In this document: piece after piece, positions 1 to 12,500 of the stretch | Numbering within the stretch: the first letter of the stretch is position 1 | How the letters are laid out: every line of letters starts with the position of its first letter | Assembly: GCF_037975245.1 (NCBI RefSeq) | Contig: NC_092576.1 | Location: 45,810,111 to 45,874,110 of the forward strand | Direction of reading: 5' to 3' | Origin: Apostichopus japonicus | Lineage: Eukaryota > Echinodermata > Holothuroidea > Aspidochirotida > Stichopodidae | Length of the DNA stretch: 64,000 nt | Notes under the pieces: model-generated | Told to the model about the DNA's origin: nothing | The model's database searches: none | The model's input: the letters and a program-made list of their open reading frames with translations, nothing else | Program-made: the position numbers and the translations under genes

Positions 1-159
1 CAATGGAAGGTATTAGGGTACATGATAAAAATGAGAATAAAAAAACAAAACTTCAAGAAATAAAGCTGTTTGGTAGTATTAACAGAACAACTGGTAAACT
101 TGATTAAATGCGACAAGAATATGAAGTAAAATGTTTATCCGGCGATAATAGCTACTTAC

Positions 160-3100
160 ACCGACATGGGTTCATCCTCCAAAGCTGCAAAAGAACCGGG
201 AAAATGTTATAGTTCGTATAAGGTTCATTTCATGTCTGTCGACTATTTGGTGCAAGCATGCCATTACTTGCAACCGTTTAATTAGATTACTGAAGTGTAT
301 GCAACTGATCCATAGTTTACAAACACAATTTGATTAGAACCGAATATATAATAAATTGATTGCTATCTTTGCCTGTTCAGTATAGATCAACTATTTCAAC
401 GATTCTATGGGATGCCGTTATATTTCCTACACTGAGCGTAAAATCTCAATAACTTTGACTAATCAAAATGTTACAAAACAAAGCGTAGGCTTCGGAAACC
501 TAACATGTGGCATTTTTGCAAAATGCGTTCGGTATCGTGCGGCGATTTAAGACTAAAACTGCGCAGTTTTAGTTAATATAACCAAGTTTTGCATGTTACC
601 TAAACGACCAGCGGTTGTTCATAGAAGACAGTTCTTCAGTGCGCTAAACATTCGTGTTGTGTTGGGGGTCAGTATGTAACTTATAAGGTTTTCACGACAA
701 ACGAAACATGGGTCTCGTTGGTCGAGTTAAGTTAGATGGCGTGCAGTATTGTAAGAATGAACTGTAAGTACTTGTTTTGATATTAGCAAAACACAACTCA
801 GGTCTGTCGGAAAGATATCTACTTTAAGCTTTTTTTTTATAATTACTAGGCCTACCCATATCGTGCTTCATATTGGCGACACGCAGTGTAACTCAACTTC
901 TTCGTGTATCGTACAGGGGTAATATCGTACAGGGGTAATATCGTACAGGGGTAATATCGTACAGGGGTAATATCGTACAGGGGTAATATCGTACAGGGGT
1001 AATATCCTACAGGGTAATATCCTACAGGGGTAATATCCTACAGGGGTAATATCCTACAGGGGTAATAATAGATAATCGAGCAGTGTTCGTATGCTTTCAA
1101 CCATACCTGATCAATATTTATCCATGTATGGGTCGTCTCATGTTAATTAATTTCAATTCAACAGTTAGCGATTTCATCACTAGCGGCCGTATTCGTCCAG
1201 TATTCGGCGGTTCACGCCTACAACTGACCAGTTACATCAAATGTAGCCAATCAGAAAAGGGGAATTCGTTCATATGTGACATAAGCGAGGACATGTTGTT
1301 GGCAAAAAAAACCACAAAAACAGGTATTGGTGAATATCGACAACTATTTTGGTAGCATTGAATTCATCTTCCCAGTTATCTTTAGCCGGAAAGTGTGATA
1401 CCAGTTTATACTTACACGTAGACTGGTTGAGTGTGCCTCCTTTAGTTCTGTTTTCCTTTGATATATCCATGGGAAGTTCCTGGTTGCTATGAAGAATATA
1501 AGCGTTATTGACATTTAGAATAATTACATGACGTGTTTTTACTATCATACATATCCCGGATGAAATAATACATGCTTTTACTATTTTTAAACGAGCCAAA
1601 GCTACTTCAGTTCAGTTTGATTACAATATAACCGAATGGACTCCTCTATATAGACATTTGGGAGGTGGCATTATTCTTGCTCACAACCCATCGTTTAACC
1701 CAATATGCTTGATTACTGCCCAACCATGGTCTTTACACAACTGGATTGCTTCGTCATCACCGGACTGATAAGCAGGTTCTACCTTTCCAAGCTAAACAAT
1801 TTATTTTATGAACACGGAGATATATTTGAACCATAAAATTGGTGATCACTGATCGTGTCCGCATGAATCACACACCTTATGCCTAGCTATGACATAAATT
1901 TATTAACCCACTTGAATCGCATTTTGGTATTCGAGAAGAATACTTCATGATTTTGTTATTTGTCTGGCAAGCTACCGCGAAAGCCTTGAAAGTTTATCAA
2001 CGAATCAAGACAAACCAATTCCAGCAGTGTGTACCTATCAGTTGCTTCGCCGCATGAATAAAGACCCAATTATGTAGACTAAAAGATTCTTACCTTCTGT
2101 ATTCCGAATAAAAGAAGATACATTAATTCACTAATACATTTTGTAAAAGCCTATTAATGCTGATCATATATTACTTACACTTGCATCACTGACGCTCGTA
2201 CAGCTGTGAATAAAAGAACCATAAACGCCATGATTGTAACACTAATTAAGGGTTTAACGTTGGATGTGACAAGAATGCACATGATTTTCAAATGTGGAGC
2301 GAAATCGTAAATATTTCCAGACTCACTAAAGTCATAGATCTTTTTAAAGGTTCGTAGTACTTAAAGGAGGTGCGGGACCCAGTGCCGCTGAAATCAAATT
2401 CAAATTTTAGTGGTGTCTGGGGTGCCCCCCTCTAGACGTTACACAGCCACGGTGATTTCTGAGTCAGATATTGACTACCAAGGAAGTTCATAATTAGGCC
2501 TAAACGCAAGGTTGAGCTAATAACTATTTTAAATTCTTTCATGTATTTTGTCGTCTCTGCCTTTGTCCAAATCGGTCTGACAATTTGCTATACGTGATTT
2601 TTGTTTCATTTTGTTTGGCTTTACATTCCATGTCAACGAGACTTATCGCGATTTTGCATTCTATGATTAATTGACAAATCAAAATTAAACAACATTATCT
2701 GCATAACCTATTAGTTTGGCATTACCTACTAAGAAAGGTACAGACTACTGACAGACACAATGCTAGTGTGTATCCTCAAACCAACCTTTAACTTTGTGAA
2801 GGAAGAATCCCACAACGCCAAGTAACGATATAGCAAAGATGACGGGCATCACGAACAGGTAAGACTTTTGGGAGGACTGCTGTGTTTGGACTTCAGATGT
2901 AGGACTTAGCAATTCAGTCGTCGGAGATATTAAAGGTTCTGAGAAAAGACAGGAACGCAATTTAAAAACCTTTGTACACGTAACGTATGTTATCACAGTA
3001 TCATGTACTGTCACGTGACACTTTTTATTCATACATGGATATACTCCTTATGAAATACATACACTGATACAACGATATTAACTTAGTTATAACTTTTAGA

Positions 3101-5724
3101 GTAACACGTGGCGATATATGATGGATGCGTCTTTTCGATTATTACAATTCGAAACGGACATACTTAAGTATCAAAAATGCCCTATAGAGCTATCATAATG
3201 CCCTATAGAGCTATCATAACATCCTCACGTTTACTCACCTGTAACCTTGAACTGGGCTTTTGTAAGTATAGGCTCCCAATACATTCCTACACAGACACAG
3301 GCAATGGTCCCTGTGTTGTCTTCTAATTTAACATCCAACGTGGCCACTGTGTCGAACGTTACGTCATTATCTGTACTGAATATCGTTATGTTTGTTAAGT
3401 TATCCAATGGCTGGTTTCCATAGAGTAATGTCAGATTAGCCATTGGTCTTGACCCATAAGCGTGACAAGTTATCTGAATGTCACCATGTTCAACTTCAAT
3501 GACGTCATCTGACCGTTTTTGATTGATAGAAAGTACGACATTTGGTAGAACTGAGATAAAACAAAAATGAAATATATTTACGCATTTTGTAGAGAACCTT
3601 GATAGCGATCGTCAACTAAACGATAACTTGTACATTTTTGCCATTTATCACTTTAACACATGTCTCTTTTCATAAGCCTGTGGTATTAAGCACTTCATAA
3701 GTAATTTACAAAAACAATGAATGAAGACAAATACATTGTATTATATTCCAAATGTCATATTTTGAATTCATTTAGAAAGACGCGCAGATTTGCTTAGTTT
3801 GATTCTTGATGAGCTTTTTTTCTATGATAACGGTAACGGCTACGGTAGCTCATATTAGCCATACTATCTCTCCATTAGAGTTTGTAAGTTTATAACATAT
3901 CTTAGTCATGAGGTGAGGCTCAGTATTTTCTGTACTTCACAAACTACTTTCCAAAAAAACATAAATGCCAACCATGTTCTCGTCATTCATCAGTTTTAAT
4001 ATGAGCATATATGATCCTTCATCTTTGTGTTCATTACAGTACTTCTTATTTCTTATGAGACATTGTAGTATATTTGTACAACACTTATGGAAACATGAGT
4101 TCTATACATGGTATCTCCACAGACACACTGCAGTAATATATTACGTACCATACGTTACATATGTTATGTCTATACGTTGCCTTGTAGTTACATTATTCCC
4201 TCTGCTGCTCAAACAAGAGATATTCCCAGATATCTCCGTCAACTGACCAGTGTAAGATGTTGTAGTATTATATATTTCGATGCCTTTGGTAATCATCTCA
4301 GATGGATGAAATGTTTCCCCGTCAATTTCCCATAACAGTTCTACGGAAGATTTGGCTCCAATTGCGTGGCATACTAGTGGTATATGCTCTCCAAATGGCA
4401 CCTCTACGCCAGACTTGATGCGATATCCATTCAATGTTAGCAATAAATCTGGAGAAACTAAAACAAAAATGTTAAGAATGGCAACTTCGAATTACGTTTC
4501 CTACATCTATAACATTAATGTTTGTCTTATGTGTATTTTTTCAAGCTTTGACATATAACTATATTTCATTGTATTATTGACTTGTCAACTTACAAACATA
4601 TGCTCGACAACATGCTACCAGTGTGTCAAGTGTGTACATGTTAGCAAGCCTCAGCGACAATTCAATGTACTGTATTTTAAAAATATTAGAATTTAATTAT
4701 TTAGCACATGCAGAACTACTTTCTAACGCTCGAGGACTTCGGTACCCTTAAATTCAATTTGTACTGATTATTAATGCTCATGGTAATTCTCTGATAGAAG
4801 TATTGGGTAAATCCTGGGTTTACCAAAAACTTTGTTTAAAAGGTATGCTGTTAGTACGTTAGCATGATGTTGCCCTAGCCATTATGTGGTTTGAATAACA
4901 ATTCCAAACGTATATCAAGTAAAATAACACATTCTTCTTTTAGAGGATGTACCAACTATTAGTGACATTATTTTATCGATTGTATGGCAAGTTTGTAACA
5001 CCTTTGTCGTGATATAGGACTACATTTAACAACTCAAGGATCGCAACCTAACGTTATGGATAACCAATGATTGGTGATGTTTAACTTGACTGTCTAAGAT
5101 TTGATCAGGGATATAGTCCTTGAGATTAATTAACATTACAATCATGGCCTCCTCCTTCTCTATCCCTCACCCCCACCGCCCCCTCCCAAGCAAGTCCATC
5201 ATACTACTTCCTGGCCCGTCCTACCCTTTCACTAGTACACAGTGCTATCCCTGTGATAGCCGATCACTTTATTCATGGGTAACTTCTTTGCCAACATTAT
5301 TGATTATTCTGTTTTTGTTTTTATTAAACCTCTAACGAAATTTGCTTCATCAACTTCCTTGCTACATATTTCAGTGGTCGGCCATGTTGAAAAATAACTC
5401 ACCTTCCACCTCCAGAGTGTAGTTCTGCCTTTGCATAGTATTACAAAAACACTGGTACGTTCCTTCATGTAAAAGTGACACGGAACTAATAAATAAAGAG
5501 TTATTGGGTAACAAGGAGACGCTTCCAGTGAGAATGTTATCTCGAGGTACAGCATTGTAATATAACACAACGTTGTCAAACTTCCAAGTCAATAGCTGTT
5601 TAATGCTGCAGCAATTGTCCAATAGAACTGGTTCTGTAGATTGGGCAGTTCGCTGAATTGAGAGCATAGCTACAGGAGTAAATGCAATCAACAAACCATG
5701 GATAATTAATATCAAGATATACAT
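160..5724 (-). CDS. Gene A: Ig-domain transmembrane receptor, 3' end outside window (partial)
   Basis: Minus-strand exons, all phase 1 at shared borders: 5403-5724, 4149-4457, 3239-3550, 2786-2938 and probably 160-184. The ATG at 5724 opens a hydrophobic signal peptide (MYILILIIHGLLIAF) followed by an Ig-like domain whose motifs LTWKF, NNSLFISS and GTYQCFCN match gene C exon 1 (RLWKF, NYSLVIDS, GFYQCICN). The next two exons are one Ig domain each (Cys, Trp, Cys pattern). The fourth is a Ser/Thr-rich stalk plus one membrane helix (SYLFVMPVIFAISLLGVVGF) and a basic stop-transfer. The 25-nt exon 160-184 has good acceptor and donor sites and exactly the length and phase of gene C's first cytoplasmic exon (40495-40519). 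The donor after the helix (G/GTTGGT) is weak, and reading on gives a stop at 2763, so a receptor with a very short tail is the alternative. A kinase-like part, if present, lies left of the window. Head to head with gene B. Confidence 0.75.
910..1067. repeat. Minisatellite, 16-bp unit, about 10 copies
   Basis: Tandem copies of CGTACAGGGGTAATAT. The first copies start CGTAC and the later ones CCTAC, and one unit is 15 bp, so the array has two variant blocks. Confidence 0.95.
1270..2231 (-). CDS. Candidate small secreted protein, two exons, unrecognised
   Basis: Inside the large last intron (or just 3') of gene A. A minus-strand ATG at 2231 starts MAFMVLLFTAVRASVMQ, a plausible signal peptide, ending at a strong donor (GTAAGT, exon 2179-2231, phase 2). 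A good acceptor (TTCTTCATAG) at 1487-1488 opens an in-frame exon from 1486 with three N-glycosylation sequons (NRT, NQS, NAT) that reads to a stop at 1270. The last stretch comes from a T-rich tract (FLWFFL), so the true exon may end earlier. I do not recognise the product. If real, it would make it likelier that gene A ends at 2763 rather than continuing to 160-184. It could also be a chance open frame. Confidence 0.25.
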
Positions 5725-6165
5725 TTCTAAAACCTCTACAGTTAAAATTGTATTTTCATCCTTGCAGTAGGCTAAATAAAATTAATACAGATTCATGTCA
5801 CAAAATATTGCTACGCTGTAGAGGAGTTCTTCTGACAGAGTGAGTTTTCATTTAATGGTTGCAAATTTTCACTTTTCAATTTCACTTTCATAACTTTTGT
5901 AATTTTTTACACTGGTACGGAGTCTTTAACGTACTTAATAATACTCAATGTCAATGAATTCTTCTCAATGTTGTTGTTGTGGTATATGCTCTGGAAATGC
6001 AATTTGACAAAAGTTATCATCGTTCTCTCCCCTTCAGTATTTGGTGATTGCTTTTAATTCCCTTCGAGTAGCGTACACATATTAAATATTGTTGTTAAGT
6101 GTAAGTTGATCTTTGTTGATTATAACGTTTGTAATCCAGGTGTTTATCCTTTCCCCATTTACCGT

Positions 6166-6515
6166 CCACAACCTACACCTGCATGCTACGCATCCGTTCA
6201 TAATGCCACAACCTACACCTGCATGCTACGCATCCGTTCATAGTGCTAACCACAACCTACACCTGCATGCTACGCATCCGTTCATAGTGCTAACCACAAC
6301 CTACACCTGCATGCTACGCATCCGTTCATGATGATAACCACAACCTACACCTGCATGCTACGCATCCGTTCATAATGCTAACCACAACCTACACCTGCTT
6401 GATAAGCATCCGTTCAAAATGCTAACCCCAACCTACACCTGCATACTACGCATCCGTTCATGATAATAACCACAACCTACACCTGCGTGCTACGCATCCT
6501 TTGATAATGCTTACC
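6166..6515. repeat. Minisatellite, about 44-bp unit, about 8 copies
   Basis: Repeats of a unit containing ACAACCTACACCTGCATGC and TACGCATCCGTTCAT joined by a variable ATAATGCTAACC-type spacer. The first copy is shorter (about 40 bp). Confidence 0.95.
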
Positions 6516-7559
6516 TAGTGCTTCCAGAGTACAATACTACTGTTACCAAATAAATCGTCCGAGAAAAAGATGCAGGTGTGAACACGTTGCGGAAAGACTT
6601 ATAACCGTGTTTCGGGGGAATACTTACAAGCTAAATATATGACTATAAGCGATGGGTTCATTTAACCGGGAGCACGGCTCTTTATTCGGTTATATTGTTT
6701 ACCGCTTTATGGTTAGTCAGTTTATTAGCTAGTTTTAAAGTCGATGCGGTATACTCAGTGTCAGGCAATTAAAGCGATCCCCTTGATAAGTGTTGTGATC
6801 TTTATAATTATATTATTACATATTATTTGGTGAAAATAAAAATGTTTGAAGGAAGAACCGATTGCGTGAGGAGTTTTACTGAAACGTTTGCGATACACAG
6901 TGTCCCCGTTACACATTTAACTTCAATTAAGTTAGTGATACGTTGAGCTCACCGTGTTGCTTTGAATTGCAATTATCTAATATTACGCTATAAATAATCT
7001 CCGTCAAGTTCAATACTGAATGTGTTTATACTACTTATTCAAATTCCTAAGTCTTGGCATAGAGCCAGCCAATTACACCGTAGGAGATGTTAGCGTGGCT
7101 CACTCTTATTTACATTTCCCTCGATGAGTCCAAAAGTTGATTTTCGTTTTATTAAATAAAATAGATAATTCTGGTATCCAGTGGACTTTGGCACATAATT
7201 TAGGTGTACCGATATATGCCCTTAGTAAGTATTACGTATTCTGCAACACGATAGGTTGTGGTGTGCTGTTAGTTGGGTAGCCTAACATAATCAACGCCCT
7301 ACTCAAGCACATATAGTTTATGTTATGTTAAGGCTTTATGGACGTTCAACCCTCAATTCATATAATACATTGTTATTATTCAAGAAAGCAAACGTGAAGT
7401 ATATAGCATTAGTTGAGAATTTCGTATGATCTGTTGGACGGATACGGCAGCATATTACGTGAGTAATCGTAACGTATAGCATACTACCTGAAATACAATT
7501 ACGTACATGGTACAGGTCGATAAGTATTAGATGTAACATTAAAATATACAATATATTAA

Positions 7560-7570
7560 GATATATATAT

Positions 7571-7619
<49 letters not shown>
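7560..7619. repeat. (TA)n microsatellite
   Basis: Nearly pure TA dinucleotide tract, interrupted once by ATACATACAT near its start. Confidence 0.95.
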
Positions 7620-7623
<4 letters not shown>

Positions 7624-9514
7624 TTTAAGATTCTTATATTGTTTTACCTTTTTCGTCGCTTGTTTGTGTTTAATGGGAGGGGAGGTGGTATACTTGCACA
7701 AGTTCTGTTAGGGCTCCAATGCTTTTCATTCAGAATTTTTTTTTTTTTTTAGTTATCAAATTGGAATTCACTCTGTTCTTTGTGTGTTGCTATTGTATTC
7801 TTCTGATTTTGCTCTTTTGACCATAAAGGTAGAAGCTTGATTCTTTAACGTGACTGTTTATGTGATGTATCTAAGAAATTTTGAAAAGTTCATTGCTTTA
7901 ATTTACCCATGCTGCTACATTCGAATATAAACCATCGAAAGTTAAAGGTAAAAATACCTTCTTGGATTTTCTGTAGTATACAGTTATTAACACACTTAAT
8001 TGTTACACGGCGTAAATTAAAACGCATATCTGTACATTGTCTCTTATCTATATGTATCAAGTTTCCAGAGTGAACATAGTTCCTGTATAGTTCAAACGTG
8101 GAATATGTTCTGCCTTACTAAATATCAACGTCGTAGTTAGCATTGTATTGTAGTGACAACTAGAAGACAGTTCAGCTTGTTTCTGCTATTAAGAAACCAA
8201 ATATACTACAGGAACTACGGTTATATTGGTATCTGTCATAATTTTGTATTAATACCATAGGTAATGATATTTTACATATTTATACATATTTCATATAATA
8301 ATAACATACACTGACATTTGATCGAGATGAGATATTTTCTCCCAACCTAAATATGTTAATTGTGTAAACCCACTAACTGATCATGTTAACATCCGGGCAC
8401 TTTGTACTTTGTGAAAACCACATGAAATTTAATTCATGATATCATAATGTACACTGTGTCAGGGCTATGACCTTTGCTGTTCATCAACGAAAAAGAGATT
8501 TACATCTTATCTTTGTGACAGGAAGACTGTCGGTCTAATTATTGGCTATTTTATATTTATTCATTACCCGTGTCCTGCTCCCAGTTCGTTGTATCAGTCT
8601 TTTAGAACTAATTGCTACTTTCTTGCCACTAGGTTAGGCTGTTAATAGCTGTACTTTGTGAGGCGTTTCAGTATTATTAAGTAAGCACCACCCTAGTAGT
8701 AGTAATATTATCATCATCATAGAAAGGTAATAAAGGTATGTGATATATTGGAAGCGAGATGAATATGAAATCATCGAATGCAATATGTTTGAACGAACAA
8801 CCTTCGCTTTCAAAGGACTTCCTTCACCAGCTTACACAAAAGTTAATCGTTTGGTTTATTATGTCTAGAATTGAGACCAGTAACGTTATAATCTATATAA
8901 GCGTATCATGTTTATAGACATGTTGCATTATATACATTTATAGACTTCCAGAGGGAGACAACAAGCTGCAGCATTTAGTACGGGTCTTCTTAAAGAGACC
9001 AGCATATTGAGTTATTTTCAATCTTGAGTAAAATTAAGGGTAACGTAAAACGTCCTGAATGATATAAATCCAATTCTACACATTTTTCAAGGCCAAACAT
9101 GATCGTTCGATGTTTTTTTTTCCTTCTCACTATAGCAATTACAAATGCGGTCCCTACCCATGTGTCTGTGCAGTATATTCCATTCTTTTTACAAAACGAA
9201 AGTTTACTTTGCATAGCCTATACAATATTTGTATCGTGGGTGGATTGTAGAGAGCAAAGTTCAACGTCTGTGTCTGTTGCATTGTATTATGTTGTAATGC
9301 TGAACGAGATCTATGAACAAACCAAATTTATCCGCAGTATTAGTATAGTAATATCAATAGTGCATGGCTTCAACACTCTCAGCTACACCTAATCATTTAT
9401 TTTATTAACAAGTTTTGAAGGTCACTTACTAACTGTAGTTTCTATTACAATATCTTTCTTCTAGTGCACATTGTGAACTTACAGAGTGAAACACCACATA
9501 TAACGGCTACTATA

Positions 9515-12500
9515 ATGAAACAACAGCACTGTCTTAGTCATTCCATAGTCCTTCTACTGTTGGTTTCAGTCGGTAGGTATATATTATAATTATATATATA
9601 TATGAACACTGTAACGATAACCAATCGTAACCATTTTTGAACGTGTCATGGAATTTTAGACCCTACATAATTGATTTACTTCAGCACGAAACATTCATGG
9701 TGAAGTGCTGTAATTTTGACACCTTTGCAGCACCTTAGTCTGAAAATGTCATCTATAACAGTGATTTCTATACAAGTGATAAAGCACAGCTTATTGGTGG
9801 CATACATATTTGGGAAGAAATATATTTATGACAATTGTGATATAGGAAATAAGTGGTTATGAACATTTGCTATCGATTAAATATCCATGTTTGTTCATAA
9901 TTCGGGTTTGTATCTTCTTGTTTAGTGACCTCACTCGACGAATGTGAGTCCCCTCAGTATCTTGAACTAGGAAAGTCTGGGGTCGTACGTTGTACTTTTG
10001 ATGGTGGATATCACAGTGTTTACTGGTACAAAAGTACCAACATTATCGGCCAGAAACCATTCATAGAAGACACACCTAGTGGTACAGCTGGTCCTGGATA
10101 CGAATCTGGAGAATTTGACATCAATGAGGATGGGTCTTTAATAATAAATGAAGTCTTCTTGGGACACGAAGCAACATTTACTGTAACAACATTTCATTCG
10201 GCCGAAGACATCCCTCCAACAATATCTGTCGATGTAAAAACTTTTGGTAAGTCCCTCTTTACCATTTAGTAATTAATTCTTTGGGATTATGGACATACGA
10301 TACGTTGACTTCCAGATGTTTATCTTACCCGCTGATCAAATGTCATATAATAAACCATTATTCCGTTTTAATATGTAATAAGTTTCTCTTGGGGTTTGTG
10401 TAAAAGGTGGTACTTCTATTGTACTTGAAACAAAATGACATGTATTAAAGACTTTGTGCCTTTTGAACATAACTGTTTGTTAACTCGTAAACTTTGATTC
10501 CACCCAACAGTGAAACCGGTACCAGCAGTTCCTCTCGTCAGTTATTGTTACAGCGAGGATAGTGTCTGTTTCATTCGATGGGATCAAAATTCAGATCTTA
10601 CCTGTACAATTCAAGAAGTGAGGCCAACTGCTGACTTAAGTTGGCAACTAAGGACAGCCGATGGTGACAAAAGTCTTAGTTTTGAAACTGTAGTGACTAA
10701 TGAAACTCTTACACAGACCATATCGGTTTCTATTATTGATCCTGATGTGTACTCATCACAACTGTCTCAACTCGTCTGCAAAGCACATCTTCACTTAGAT
10801 ATACTGCAGAGATATGAGACAGTTGTTTTTGTTTATAACACTGGGATAGAGACGCCCATTAATCATGTACATAATCTAAAGGTGGAGAGACATAGCTTGG
10901 TCAGGATCCCTTGCCCAGAAGGAGAAGTCAATGTATCGCTAGTTGTTTGGGAGAGACTGGTAGAAGACAGCAGATATGAGAGCCTGGTCTTCGGTATTTA
11001 TTCAAACACGGATGAACTCACACAACCATTATCTGAAGGGTACACATTGGGAGAGAATGGTACGCTAATAATATCCTCTGTAGGGGTGCACCATGAAGGT
11101 GTGTATACATGCACATACAGCAATGGCACACATGGAGGAGTGACACACTACGACCTTAATGTCTATGGTACGTTTGAAATTCTCTACACGCAATCAATCA
11201 TAGTTTGTTAAATAATTTTCGATTAGCGTTTATTTTTCAGAACGCTCTCTGATGTCTCAACATTGATATTTAGTTAAGAAGCCATCGATGAGAAGTAACA
11301 CTACAGCTACCAATTTGCATCCTTCACTTTGCTGTTTTTGTAGTAAATAAGACAGTAGTAGCAGTGGCGTGAGAAGTGGGGTGGAGACAGGGCCAATGGT
11401 ACCCCGCTTCAATTATCATATCTTTGACAATCCTTCGGGAGTTTTATAAAATTATTTCGGGTGTACACAACCCTGTTCAACCTCAAGCAAAATTACAGAA
11501 GTATTTAGCAGCACAAAATTCTGCGTTAAGACCTATTAATATACCTAACTTAAATATGCCCCAGAATGCACCATTTGAAACTTTCATTTTGTTTCTTACC
11601 ACTACCTCTATCAGTTTAGAGAAACTATGATCGTTACTTCTTATATGTATTTCAGTATACCCAGTTCCAGCATATCTGGAGATTGAGGGTTGCAACCATG
11701 AACAGTATTGTAGTGTGACGGTTATGGAAACAGGAAGTCTAACCTGCATGGTCAGTGGAATTCGGCCGGAAGTGAATCTTGAATGGAGAGGAATCAATGA
11801 TGAATCTTCTGAGAAAATAGAGTTCTATAACCACCAATCAAGTACCAAATCCAAGGGTGACACAACAGACATCATACTAACCGTTGACTACATGATCACA
11901 CAAACGGATGAAGAACAGAGACTAACATTGGAATGCAGGGCAACGGGGCAATATTCTGACCAATTCAAGTTGACCACCCATGTAGATTTATTGGTTGGTA
12001 AAAGTAAGTAGACATGCTAATTCGGAACATGACAAATTATGGATTGATACAGGCTTACCATTCCAACATATCAATCTAGTTGTTTACCTCAGGTATGGAT
12101 ATATGTCCAAGGAGTAAATTATTGAATTAGATCACTCTAATTAAAAAACAGCACAAGCATGAAACATTAACCGTCGTTACTGTTGGGCTAATTTAATGCA
12201 CTTTATGTTTTCTTTAAACGATATAGCAAGTTTGTAGCGAGTCCATAAATTGGCTGCTATGTTAGTAGTATATATAATCCTGTACTCTAATTACCATTTT
12301 ATAAAAGAACATTTCGAAAACAACTAATAATAACATGACATGTACCTTGACAAAAGCCAAATGATCGAAATCATGTGTAATTAAATATTAAGCATGACAG
12401 GTAACCGTACAGTAGTCAATGGTTGTATACGTCGATACAGTAAACTTCATAAGATATTAACTTAATGAAGATCAAAATGATCTACCTTTGTGTCTCATTT

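Larger units (their letters stand above)
5725..9514. other. Divergent intergenic region between genes A and B
   Basis: 3.8 kb separating the start codons of A (minus) and B (plus), and so expected to hold both promoters. It contains a minisatellite (6166-6515), a (TA)n tract (7560-7619) and unremarkable AT-rich sequence. An open frame at 9099-9392 begins with a hydrophobic stretch but shows no domain. No promoter element can be named with confidence. Confidence 0.6.

Noticed and set aside
910-1067. CRISPR-like array.
   Set aside because: Direct 16-bp units without spacers: an ordinary minisatellite.
1686-1797. Minus-strand frame after TTTAG (LGKVEPAYQSGDDEAIQLC) as an exon.
   Set aside because: Its phase fits neither the 2179-2231 exon nor gene A; kept only as a note because the frame reads well to its stop.
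6113-6331. 72-codon open frame over the 6.2-kb repeats.
   Set aside because: Translation of the 44-bp minisatellite.
9099-9392. Open frame with a hydrophobic start upstream of gene B, as an alternative first exon.
   Set aside because: The exon at 9515-9572 has a better signal peptide, a clean phase-1 donor and a counterpart in gene D; the rest of the 9099 frame looks random.
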